Source: JACJYC01 sp964558465
Lineage (GTDB): Bacteria; Bacteroidota; Bacteroidia; Chitinophagales; Saprospiraceae
DNA length: 29,727 nt
NCBI GenBank assembly: GCA_964558465.1
Contig: CAZLEF010000088.1
Span: 1 to 29,727, forward strand
Reading direction: 5' to 3'
The translations under genes were made by a program, and so were the position numbers. The notes below the pieces were generated by a model. The model ran no database searches. It saw nothing but the letters and a program-made list of their open reading frames with translations, and was not told the DNA's origin. Of the stretch, positions 23,454-29,727 are shown in pieces (within the stretch, counting starts at the first letter, position 1; the number at the start of each line of letters is the position of its first letter).

Positions 23454-23747
23454 TTAGATACCGGTCCGCTGGACCGTTAGGCGTTGGCCAACTAATTTGC
23501 ATCTTTGCTGAACCACTGTGCTGATAGCCGATTCAATGGCCCCGCTTCCGATACAATATCCGGCCCTTCGATACTCATCGTATTTCATTCGGTAGCGATT
23601 CTTTTCATAACAGGCAATGAGGAGGTTTGCCTTAACGATGATCGATCTCCTCCGCCAGGCAATTCTTTTTTGCGCCCTTCTATCCAATCCGACAATCCGG
23701 TTTGCACCCATGGCGCGGTGGCCGGGCCACGAGCGCGGAATCAACAA
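23454..23747 (-). pseudogene. ISKra4-like transposase, C-terminal remnant
   Basis: The frame reads NRYRMKYDEYRRAGYCIGSG and then AIESAISTVVQQRCKLVGQR, the conserved C-terminal segment of ISKra4-family transposases (RM-YDEY ... IGSG-IESA ... R-K--GQRW). Only about 97 codons remain. The N-terminal catalytic part is missing: the frame stops being transposase-like about 60 bases before the DUF5916 start. The 3' end runs into a GGTCC-NNN-GGACC palindrome instead of the usual Trp-containing tail. It is a dead fragment of an insertion sequence. Confidence 0.75.
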
Positions 23748-23808
23748 CTTTCCTTACCTTCGCACCCGCATTCCCAACGACCTTAAAAAATCCTAATCGC
23801 ATCGAAGT

Positions 23809-26073
23809 ATGAAAAAGTGGCTCCTTCTTCTGGCCTGGTTGCCTGGTCTGCTCAGCGCCCAGAATATGCCCGGTACGGCCCTGAATATCAAAAAAGCAAA
23901 AAGTGAAATTGTACTCGACGGCAGACTGGATGAAGCCGACTGGCAGGAAGCGGACGCCGCAAAGGACTGGTACATGAATTATCCGGTGGATTCAGAACCT
24001 GCCTCTTTCCAGACGGAAGCCCGGCTCACCTTCAACGACCACTTCCTGTACATTTCCTTTGTTTGCCAGGACGACGAAACGCCCGACCTCATCAACTCCC
24101 TGCGCCGCGATTTCGAATATGACCTGAACGACAATGTAGGCGTTGTGTTCGGCCCGTTTAACGACCGGCTCAACGGCTTTTTTTTCGTCGTCACCCCCAA
24201 AGGCGTTCAAATGGAAGGCATCGTATCTTCAGGTGGTTCCGGCGACGATAACTGGAATATTTTCTGGGACAACAAGTGGTATTCCAAAGTGGTCAGGTAT
24301 CCGGATAAATGGATCGTGGAAATGGCCATCCCTTTTAACAGTTTCCGGTATAAAAGCGACCTCAGGGAATGGAACATCGCTTTTGACAGGCTGGATAAAA
24401 AACGGAACCTCAAATCCTCCTGGATAAGGACCCCCATCCAGTTCAATACCGGGGCCTTCGCTTTTTCAGGGCAATTGAACTGGGTCGATCCCGTACCCCC
24501 TGCAAGTACCAATATCTCCGTCATTCCTTATATCGCAGGCAATACTTCCAAAGACAGCCAGACCGATCCTGCCCGGAAGGACTCCGAATTCCAGGCCGGC
24601 TTCGACGCCAAGGTCGCCGTAACCCCTTCGCTCAACCTCGACCTGACCGTCAATCCCGACTTTTCACAGGTAGAAGTAGACCAGCAGGTACTCAACCTGA
24701 CCCGGTTTGAGTTCAATTTCCCGGAGCGGCGGCAGTTTTTTCTGGAAAACAGCGACCTGTTCGCCGGTGCGGGTTTCCCGGAAGCCCGGCCCTTTTTCTC
24801 GCGCCGCGTCGGCATTGCACAGGACTCTACGGGTGTACTGCAGCGGGTCCCCATCACCTACGGCGCCAGGTTGAGCGGCTCGCTGAACGAAAAATGGCGG
24901 CTCAGCGTGATGAACATGCAAACACCCAAAACCCTGTCGCTGGGGTTGCCTTCCCAGAACTATTCCGTGGCCACCGTTCAACACAATTTTGGGCCCCAAT
25001 CCAATTTTTCGGTCACTTTTGTAAACAAACAAAGCCTCGGGGTGGAAGCCGGGGATTCCTTAAAATATTTTCACAGAAACATTTTTAAACGGGTCATGGA
25101 AAATGACCGGTCCGAACTTCGGCGAAACATCTACAACCGGGTGCTTGCCGCCGATGTGGATATTCTGAGCAAGGATAACAAATGGTATTTCAGCGGTTAT
25201 GCAGCCCGTTCGTTCGACGAATTCAACAAAAATGCCAATTATACCGGCGGCGGATTTCTCCGGTATTCCGTCCGGCACTTTGATGTTTTTTTTGGAAATG
25301 TGATCCTCGGCAAAAATTTTAACGCAGAAGCCGGATTTGTACCCGGCCAGGGGATTTATCCCGGCCAGATCAATTATTTTACCAGTTTCAACTATAAAAT
25401 TTATCCCAAGGACAAAGCAATCGTCCTGATGGGCCCAGGCGTCGAGTTCAATCATACCTATATTCCCGGCGGCACGCTGACGGACAAGAATTATGGCTTG
25501 CAATATGAGATCAATTTCCGGAATTCCGCTTCCCTGGATTTTGGTTATGCCTACGTTTTCCAACAACTGACCAGCGACTTCAGCCTGATCGACCCCGAAA
25601 AATATACCCAATTCCTGGCGGGTGAACAGTACGACTGGCACATGTTCGGGATCTCCTTTGAGAGCAATACCCGGAATACCTTCAATTTTGAACTGGAAGC
25701 CGTTTACGGAGGGTTTTACAACGGAACCAACCTGAATATTGGCGGCAGTTTGAACGCCCGGTATCAGCCCTACGGCAATATTTCACTACAATTCGATTAC
25801 AACGACGTCAAATTGCCCGATAATTACGGAAAAGAAAAATTATTCCTCATCGGGCCGCGCATCGACCTGACGCTCTCGGATAAATTATTCCTGACCACCT
25901 ACTACCAGTACAATAACCTTCAGGACAACATGAACCTGAACGTGCGTTTCCAATGGCGATACCAGCCCGCTTCCGATTTTTTCATCGTGTACACGGAGAA
26001 CTATTTCCCCGAAGATTTCAGCAGCAAAAACCGGGCGCTGGTGTTCAAGGCGACGTACTGGTTTAATATTTAG
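23809..26073 (+). CDS. DUF5916 outer-membrane protein with N-terminal CBM9-like domain
   Basis: A 754-residue protein. Residues 1-18 (MKKWLLLLAWLPGLLSAQ) form a signal peptide. A carbohydrate-binding family 9-like beta-sandwich covers about 25-215 (SEIVLDGRLDEADWQEA, LYISFVCQDDE, WIVEMAIPFNSFRY). The DUF5916 part follows, with the diagnostic stretch LDLTVNPDFSQVEVDQQVLN and FEFNFPERRQFFLENSDLF near 265-320. The remainder shows alternating strands of a large outer-membrane barrel and ends in ATYWFNI, an aromatic terminal strand. The family is widespread in Bacteroidota and its function is not established; the CBM9-like part hints at glycan binding. It starts at ATG 23809 directly after transposon debris, and no partner gene is visible. 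Confidence 0.93.
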   Translation: MKKWLLLLAWLPGLLSAQNMPGTALNIKKAKSEIVLDGRLDEADWQEADAAKDWYMNYPVDSEPASFQTEARLTFNDHFLYISFVCQDDETPDLINSLRRDFEYDLNDNVGVVFGPFNDRLNGFFFVVTPKGVQMEGIVSSGGSGDDNWNIFWDNKWYSKVVRYPDKWIVEMAIPFNSFRYKSDLREWNIAFDRLDKKRNLKSSWIRTPIQFNTGAFAFSGQLNWVDPVPPASTNISVIPYIAGNTSKDSQTDPARKDSEFQAGFDAKVAVTPSLNLDLTVNPDFSQVEVDQQVLNLTRFEFNFPERRQFFLENSDLFAGAGFPEARPFFSRRVGIAQDSTGVLQRVPITYGARLSGSLNEKWRLSVMNMQTPKTLSLGLPSQNYSVATVQHNFGPQSNFSVTFVNKQSLGVEAGDSLKYFHRNIFKRVMENDRSELRRNIYNRVLAADVDILSKDNKWYFSGYAARSFDEFNKNANYTGGGFLRYSVRHFDVFFGNVILGKNFNAEAGFVPGQGIYPGQINYFTSFNYKIYPKDKAIVLMGPGVEFNHTYIPGGTLTDKNYGLQYEINFRNSASLDFGYAYVFQQLTSDFSLIDPEKYTQFLAGEQYDWHMFGISFESNTRNTFNFELEAVYGGFYNGTNLNIGGSLNARYQPYGNISLQFDYNDVKLPDNYGKEKLFLIGPRIDLTLSDKLFLTTYYQYNNLQDNMNLNVRFQWRYQPASDFFIVYTENYFPEDFSSKNRALVFKATYWFNI

Positions 26074-26150
26074 AAGGTGAGCGTGCTTCGGCCTCCGGAC
26101 GACGAAGTCGCCTATGGCGGACGGAGTCGGCTACGTTCAGCATTGAAAAA

Positions 26151-26181
26151 CGTTTACGAAACCTCAGAGGTTTCGTAAACG
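26151..26181. repeat. Perfect hairpin CGTTTACGAAACCT-CAG-AGGTTTCGTAAACG
   Basis: Fourteen-base arms are exactly complementary around CAG. It lies about 75 bases after the DUF5916 stop and may serve as a 3' structure, but there is no T-run. Confidence 0.8.
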
Positions 26182-26345
26182 TGCGCCGTAAACCTTCCGT
26201 CAATGGGAAGGATCACAATCTGCGCCTTAAAAAGTGCGAATTCGCCAAATTTTGGTGAAGGAAAATTTTGAAACGTACCGGCAAAGGGTTAACTTGGGGT
26301 CCGGTAAAACCGGGCCTAATGTTAAAAAAGATCAAAAAACACCGG

Positions 26346-26393
26346 AACAACGCCCACGATTTCAGCAATTGCCCTGAAATCGTGGGCGTTGTT
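26346..26393. terminator. 20-bp perfect stem, possible terminator before the AT-rich gene
   Basis: The 20-base arm starting AACAACGCCCACG (26346-26365) is exactly complementary to 26374-26393, around the loop CAATTGCC. The arm ends with GTTGTT and GTT follows, a weakly U-rich tail on the plus strand; on the minus strand an A/T-rich tail is present. It could be a bidirectional terminator or the boundary structure of the AT-rich segment. Confidence 0.45.
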
Positions 26394-26443
26394 GTTATAG
26401 CGGATTTGGACGCAGCGAGTCGGCTTCCATTAGAAAATAAAAA

Positions 26444-27160
26444 ATGACATTCGAGCAAATTAAATACGAACTAAAATATTTAGTTGCTTATGATTTTGAA
26501 GACGTCTTGAAAATCATCAAAGAATCATTGAAATCAGATTCAATGTTTCTAAATGAATTCATTTTAAATTTAGCTAAGTATAATGACTTGAAAAAAGATA
26601 TAAGATTAGATATAATTGACGGCGAATCAAAAAGAATCGGACTCGCTAAGATTAGATTTTCTGTTATTCAATTAATTGATGATTTCTCTCCAATTGATAT
26701 TGATGTTTCATTCATTTTATTCAAATTTATGAATGATGAAAGGCATCGAAAAATCATCTCCTATTCTGAGTGGCAAGAGTATAATCCAAACAAGGAAATT
26801 TCTTCGAATTCGTCTGCAAACTTTCATTTTGAGATGAATATTCTTTCATGGTTTTTTGATGGGCAAAAATTAAAGACAGACAATTTAAACTCAATAATTT
26901 CAGCAATTAATTTATCTGAATCGGCTTTTAATTTGCCTTTGACTAAATTAAAACCTTTCGAAAATGGAGAGGCAATAAAGGCAAATCATTTTAATCGATT
27001 TATGTCACCAATTGAGAATTTAGAATCAAAGATTGGGAATGTAGTAAATTGGGAATATTTTCCTCTGAAGGACGGAGAAGTTTTAAATGCAAAAAAATTA
27101 AATGAGATTATATCAAAATTGAATGAATTGGTAAAATTTAGTCTGTATCAAAAAAAATGA
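26444..27160 (+). CDS. Candidate EAD11-like adaptor with three tail-fibre-like repeats
   Basis: A 238-residue, Lys/Asn/Ile/Phe-rich protein, unlike the GC-rich neighbours in codon use. Residues 1-83 form an all-helical domain: FLNEFILNLAKYNDLKKDIR, LDIIDGESKRIGLAKIRFSV and IQLIDDF. The order (hydrophobic helix, YN-LK-D-RL-II, R-RF--IQLIDD) resembles effector-associated domain 11, a death-fold-like adaptor of bacterial conflict systems that pairs effector and sensor proteins by like-like contact. This is recognition from memory, not a search. Residues 137-157, 172-192 and 207-228 are three copies of a motif F-x-(D/N)-G-x-x-(L/I)-x-x-x-x-(L/F)-N: FFDGQKLKTDNLN, PFENGEAIKANHFN and PLKDGEVLNAKKLN. 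Similar short motifs occur in phage tail-fibre-type proteins. There is no catalytic motif and no adjacent effector. Signs of transfer are strong. Confidence 0.7.
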   Translation: MTFEQIKYELKYLVAYDFEDVLKIIKESLKSDSMFLNEFILNLAKYNDLKKDIRLDIIDGESKRIGLAKIRFSVIQLIDDFSPIDIDVSFILFKFMNDERHRKIISYSEWQEYNPNKEISSNSSANFHFEMNILSWFFDGQKLKTDNLNSIISAINLSESAFNLPLTKLKPFENGEAIKANHFNRFMSPIENLESKIGNVVNWEYFPLKDGEVLNAKKLNEIISKLNELVKFSLYQKK

Positions 27161-28021
27161 AAACGGAAGCCAATCGAGTAGGGAAAGGTGACCGATGACC
27201 GCCACCTTTGTCCTCTCACTATTTATCCCGCCGGGGCGGGACCACCGGGCGTACGGACCACCTACCCGGCGGTTCATGGAACAAACTTCCCTTTTTCTAC
27301 TTTGGCTTGGGCTTGGTTTTGTCGCCGAACTTGATTTGGAGGGAGTATTCCAGAAACAGGATATACCCTTTTTGTCTGAGTCGTGCTTCCGTCCCCGTTG
27401 TGCCCATGATCGGACTACAGGCTATCGCCCAGCCTCCCATAAGAGAATAGGCAAATCGCCTGGCCCAACTCGCTTCCACACCTAACTGAAGAAAGTGTCA
27501 CCCGATTTATCGGATTCGTAATGAGTTATCCGGTTTGGCCTTTCTATTCCTGGTCAAAACCCCGTTGAGCCAAGGCAACGGGTCCCGCCGCATGCTCATC
27601 CATTGCCTCAAGCTTTATGATGTTGTATTCTTAATCCCGGGGAATATTCCCGGCAGGAGATGTTTTTGCCTGACGCAATCCATTCATGGATGAATCATTG
27701 ATTTATAACATTCTTTTTCATTCGTTTGAGTCTCAATACTTGCTTTTCCGCAGCAAGGGGCGTATTTTTCGGATGGTTTTTTCACGGCCTTAGTCCAGAC
27801 TATTGGATGCGATGCCCATAATTGTTTCAGGTGAAGCGGCATAGTTCAACTCCTTTCATCCGCCACCCGCTTAACTGCTTCGGGCAAGGCACAGTGTTGT
27901 CGGGGGCGGCGTATGCACGGCTATAAGTTCCGCGCAATCAAATAGATCAATTATTTTTTATTTTCACAAGGAATGGAACTTTTTGTTCTATTTATTCGGT
28001 ATTTGATAAAAGTACTTTCCT
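27161..28021. other. Long stretch of decayed sequence between the two AT-rich genes
   Basis: About 860 bases. 27227-27241 has TCCCGCC-G-GGGCGGGA-like pairing. A barrel-protein tail lies on the minus strand at 27297-27497. Further upstream on that strand, 27544-27687 reads as an amino-acid stretch (SPAGNIPRD, in-frame TAA, then EYNIIKLEAMDEHAAG) that may be another broken reading frame. No promoter of clear TAnnTTTG form was found for the 28022 gene; TATTTG at about 27999 is one base short. Confidence 0.55.
27297..27497 (-). pseudogene. C-terminal remnant of an outer-membrane beta-barrel protein
   Basis: Between an upstream in-frame TGA and the stop at 27297 the minus strand encodes FLQLGVEASWARRFAYSLMG, a Gly/Cys-rich middle part and YILFLEYSLQIKFGDKTKPK. 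The alternating hydrophobic/aromatic pattern and the terminal strand with a short Lys tail resemble the last strands of Bacteroidota porin-like barrels. About 66 codons remain with no start or signal peptide, so it is a gene fragment. The family cannot be named. Confidence 0.4.
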
Positions 28022-29470
28022 ATGGTTAAAATTTATCTTGACAATAATGTTTATCGGTGGCTAAATCTCCCGGAGCAGATGGATGTATTAAGTCTGTTAA
28101 AGAAGATGATCAATAGAGATGTGATGATTTTATATTCACAAGCACATCTTAATGATCTGCATCAAGATAAGACTGATCAAAAAGAAGCAGATTTAAGATT
28201 CATGGAATCTCTTGCGGAAGATAATTTCTTAATGCATGAATCAGAGACTGATTCAATAGTTAATAAATTGGTGAATCCTGTCGAAGCGTATAGTTACTTT
28301 AAGCCTAGAGATGCATCGTATGAAGAATTATTTACTGAAATCTTTGCAGACTTAGAAGCTGAACAGGATTTAGGGCTTCTTAATAAATCGATGATTGATC
28401 TGTTGAAAAATACACCTATGGATATCGGCGTGTCGTCAATAAAAAAGGAAGATGATCCAAAAAATATCATTAGCCGATTAGGTTTAGATAACAACCCTAA
28501 TTCACTTTATGATTGGATGTTTGTTTTTGGAAGGATGATGGATAAATTACATTCTGATAATACGATTATAAAGGATGTAAGAACTACTAGCAAATCAATT
28601 CTTGGCGTCGAGAAATTTAGTATAAATATTGAGCAAGTAGATTTCGATAAAAGGTTGTCAGAGACACCACTTGGTATGTCTTATCTTAAGTTGCTGGAAT
28701 CTACGGTTGAGAATATGTCTAACGCGGAAAAGAAGAATTTTAGGTATATGTACTTTACAATGGCATTCACCATGCTAAACTTTATGGGAGTTGATAGTGA
28801 AAAAAATAAGAAGGTGAAGTTTAAAAATACTCAACATGATGCGGAGCACTATTTTTATAGTTTAGTTAGTGATTGGGTTATATCCGACGATAAGGGCTTT
28901 TTGAATAAATCAAAATTCTTAAATAATTTATTCCATATAGATACTGAAGTTCTTACAACGAGGCAATTTAGGGCGAGGCTATTTTTTCTGCTAGGTGAGA
29001 GTAAACAATCATTTGAAAGCTTTTTAGTGGATGCTATGGAGGAATTAAAGAATGGATTCGTATTAAACACCGAATTGTCTATTGACCTTCTTCAGAAGAT
29101 TACCATCATAAAGCCGAATAAAATATTGTTCGGTTTTTTTAATAGGATTTCGTTCAACGAACTTACTGACGGTTCTGATCATAAATACGTTATACTATAT
29201 AAAGACGGGAGGAAAATCCAACATTACAGTTGGTATAAAGATTTTGAACGGATGACGAATAAAATTGTAGAATTGATTGGGTGCGATTCTTTTGGCTTGG
29301 GCAGTTTTTCTGAGAGTGATAGAGAGGATTTACTTAAGGAGGAATGGGACGGGCGAGAATGGAATATTGATGGTAGAAAATATATTTTGTCTCAAAATAG
29401 CCTATCGCGTAGGCTAAATTTTTCCATTGGCCCATTTTTTGGAAATATTAATGCGCGGAAAATCCGCTAG
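28022..29470 (+). CDS. Candidate PIN-like nuclease, 482 aa, AT-rich, probably acquired
   Basis: A predicted soluble protein, rich in Lys, Asp, Asn, Ile and Phe, with codon use unlike the core genes. It starts MVKIYLDNNVYRWL, a PIN-type first strand with D7. ILYSQAHLNDL follows (D45). Far downstream, at about 271-293, it has QHDAEHYFYSLVSDWVISDD followed by KGF, matching the PIN pattern D-(A/x)-x-H ... (C/S)D-x-x-(I/V)-(T/S)-x-D with D273, D284 and D289/D290. Together these could be the acidic metal-binding cluster of a PIN RNase, split by a ~225-residue helical insertion. A further ~190-residue C-terminal region is unrecognised and includes KYVILYKDGRKIQHYSWYKD. No antitoxin gene is visible beside it. 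In the PIN superfamily such proteins cut RNA in toxin or defence roles; here function is inference. Confidence 0.8.
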   Translation: MVKIYLDNNVYRWLNLPEQMDVLSLLKKMINRDVMILYSQAHLNDLHQDKTDQKEADLRFMESLAEDNFLMHESETDSIVNKLVNPVEAYSYFKPRDASYEELFTEIFADLEAEQDLGLLNKSMIDLLKNTPMDIGVSSIKKEDDPKNIISRLGLDNNPNSLYDWMFVFGRMMDKLHSDNTIIKDVRTTSKSILGVEKFSINIEQVDFDKRLSETPLGMSYLKLLESTVENMSNAEKKNFRYMYFTMAFTMLNFMGVDSEKNKKVKFKNTQHDAEHYFYSLVSDWVISDDKGFLNKSKFLNNLFHIDTEVLTTRQFRARLFFLLGESKQSFESFLVDAMEELKNGFVLNTELSIDLLQKITIIKPNKILFGFFNRISFNELTDGSDHKYVILYKDGRKIQHYSWYKDFERMTNKIVELIGCDSFGLGSFSESDREDLLKEEWDGREWNIDGRKYILSQNSLSRRLNFSIGPFFGNINARKIR

Positions 29471-29727
29471 CCGCCCAGTCTCCGTAGAGGCTCCGGCCAA
29501 CCGTCTTGCATATCGTCAAGCAATATACAAAACCATGAAAGAATACAAATTAAAATATAACATAATAGAACTTCAGAAAAAGTATGATTCCGGAGAATGA
29601 GATTTTAAAGATTCTGATTTTAATGAGACCAGGTTTGAGAACTTAAATCTTAGGCGAAAAACATGAGTCATTCCGAATTTTGTAACACGAAAAACACGGA
29701 CATTTTTTTTATTTGAACCACTACCTG
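29471..29727. other. AT-rich end of window
   Basis: Apart from the interrupted short ORF, no gene or strong hairpin is seen. AACACGAAAAACACGGAC at about 29684-29701 looks like a low-complexity repeat and runs into a T-rich stretch. Anything beyond the window edge is unknown. Confidence 0.5.
29535..29666 (+). pseudogene. Short ORF with in-frame stop, pentapeptide-repeat-like
   Basis: ATG 29535 opens MKEYKLKYNIIELQKKYDSGE followed by TGA at 29598-29600. The same frame continues sensibly as DFKDSDFNETRFENLNLRRK and stops at 29664-29666. The second half has the F-every-five spacing of pentapeptide repeats. Either the gene is inactivated by a nonsense change and truncated, or the two halves are chance frames. 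It follows the PIN-like gene by 64 bases, with AT-rich composition. Confidence 0.3.

Larger units (their letters stand above)
23197..23808. other. Repeat- and transposon-derived stretch between dps and the DUF5916 gene
   Basis: About 610 bases. It holds a reverse copy of the ACTGAGCG linker (23254-23272), the second long palindromic element (23291-23376), a GGTCC-GCT-GGACC palindrome (23463-23475) and an ISKra4-like remnant (23454-23747). A weak TACCTTCG at 23755-23762 may be the -7 box of the DUF5916 gene. Confidence 0.7.
26074..26443. other. Gene-free, hairpin-rich stretch before the AT-rich segment
   Basis: About 370 bases. Five stem-loops follow each other: 26151-26181, 26193-26211 (CCTTCC/GGAAGG), 26241-26259 (TTCGCCAAA/TTTGGTGAA, with a G-T pair and a very short loop), 26298-26316 (GGTCCGGT/ACCGGGCC, one G-T pair) and 26346-26393. 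No gene is supported. Base composition changes abruptly at its end. Confidence 0.7.

Noticed and set aside
19762..26181. Strong hairpins at 19762-19794 and 26151-26181 as rho-independent terminators
   Set aside because: No T-run follows either arm, so they were listed as palindromic repeats.
26412..27180. GGAAGCC in inverted orientation on both sides of the 26444-27160 gene, as transposon ends
   Set aside because: Only seven bases match and the similarity fades beyond them; too short to support an element boundary.
27195..27485. 96-codon open frame on the plus strand
   Set aside because: Overlaps the barrel-like remnant on the minus strand and starts in palindromic sequence; its translation has no protein-like pattern.
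119..29470. The CHAT-STAND gene, EAD11-like gene and PIN-like gene as one system
   Set aside because: They lie up to 28 kb apart with unrelated core genes and different base composition between; no shared motif or regulation was seen.

Overview
The window looks like a chromosome segment of a Bacteroidota bacterium, most likely from the Saprospiraceae/Saprospiria side. The reasons are two TonB-dependent outer-membrane receptors of the carboxypeptidase-regulatory-like/plug/barrel type, a DUF5916 barrel protein, several candidate TAnnTTTG (Bacteroidota sigma-70) -7 boxes, and gene-free gaps full of short period-7 and period-8 repeats. Most of the window is moderately GC-rich; the last ~3.3 kb contains two strikingly AT-rich genes. 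The species cannot be named from sequence reading alone. No rRNA, tRNA or CRISPR array was recognised.

Layout. (1) 119-4177: a 1352-residue CHAT protease - STAND NTPase - transmembrane - propeller - SH3 protein, a conflict/signalling type architecture, preceded by octamer repeats. (2) 4257-5711 (-): a group II PLP-dependent decarboxylase whose last codons lie in a heptamer repeat array. (3) 6340-9691: a compact, overlapping sdhC-sdhA-sdhB operon behind a good TTG-N19-TAnnTTTG promoter. It resembles the mycobacterial Sdh1 layout, with a single 268-aa anchor rich in Cys/His. (4) 9869-10366: a small TPR-like protein. (5) 10726-13158 (-): a TonB-dependent/OMP_b-brl_3 type receptor. (6) 13579-14457: a secreted sugar-phosphate isomerase/epimerase-like TIM barrel. 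(7) 14543-14746 (-): a 67-aa unknown protein. (8) 15150-16316 (-): an AAA_14/DUF4143 ATPase. (9) 16527-19355: a two-domain M16 zinc protease lipoprotein. (10) 19854-22532 (-) and 22717-23196 (+): a TonB-dependent receptor divergently arranged with dps, a pairing that suggests (but does not prove) iron-related control. (11) 23454-23747 (-): the tail of an ISKra4-like transposase, then 23809-26073, a DUF5916 protein. (12) 26444-29727: an AT-rich accessory segment with a candidate EAD11-like adaptor carrying three repeats, a decayed beta-barrel tail, a 482-aa candidate PIN-like nuclease, and a stop-interrupted pentapeptide-like ORF.

The core genes encode respiration, envelope transport and proteolysis. 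The CHAT-STAND protein at one end and the EAD-like/PIN-like pair at the other are the best candidates for defence or conflict functions; they are 22 kb apart and need not belong to one system. The gaps are unusually informative: at least five arrays of 7- or 8-bp units, two long copies of a GGTCC-NNN-GGACC element, a possible MITE, and several perfect long palindromes. All functional calls come from motif recognition by eye; no database search or structure prediction was run.
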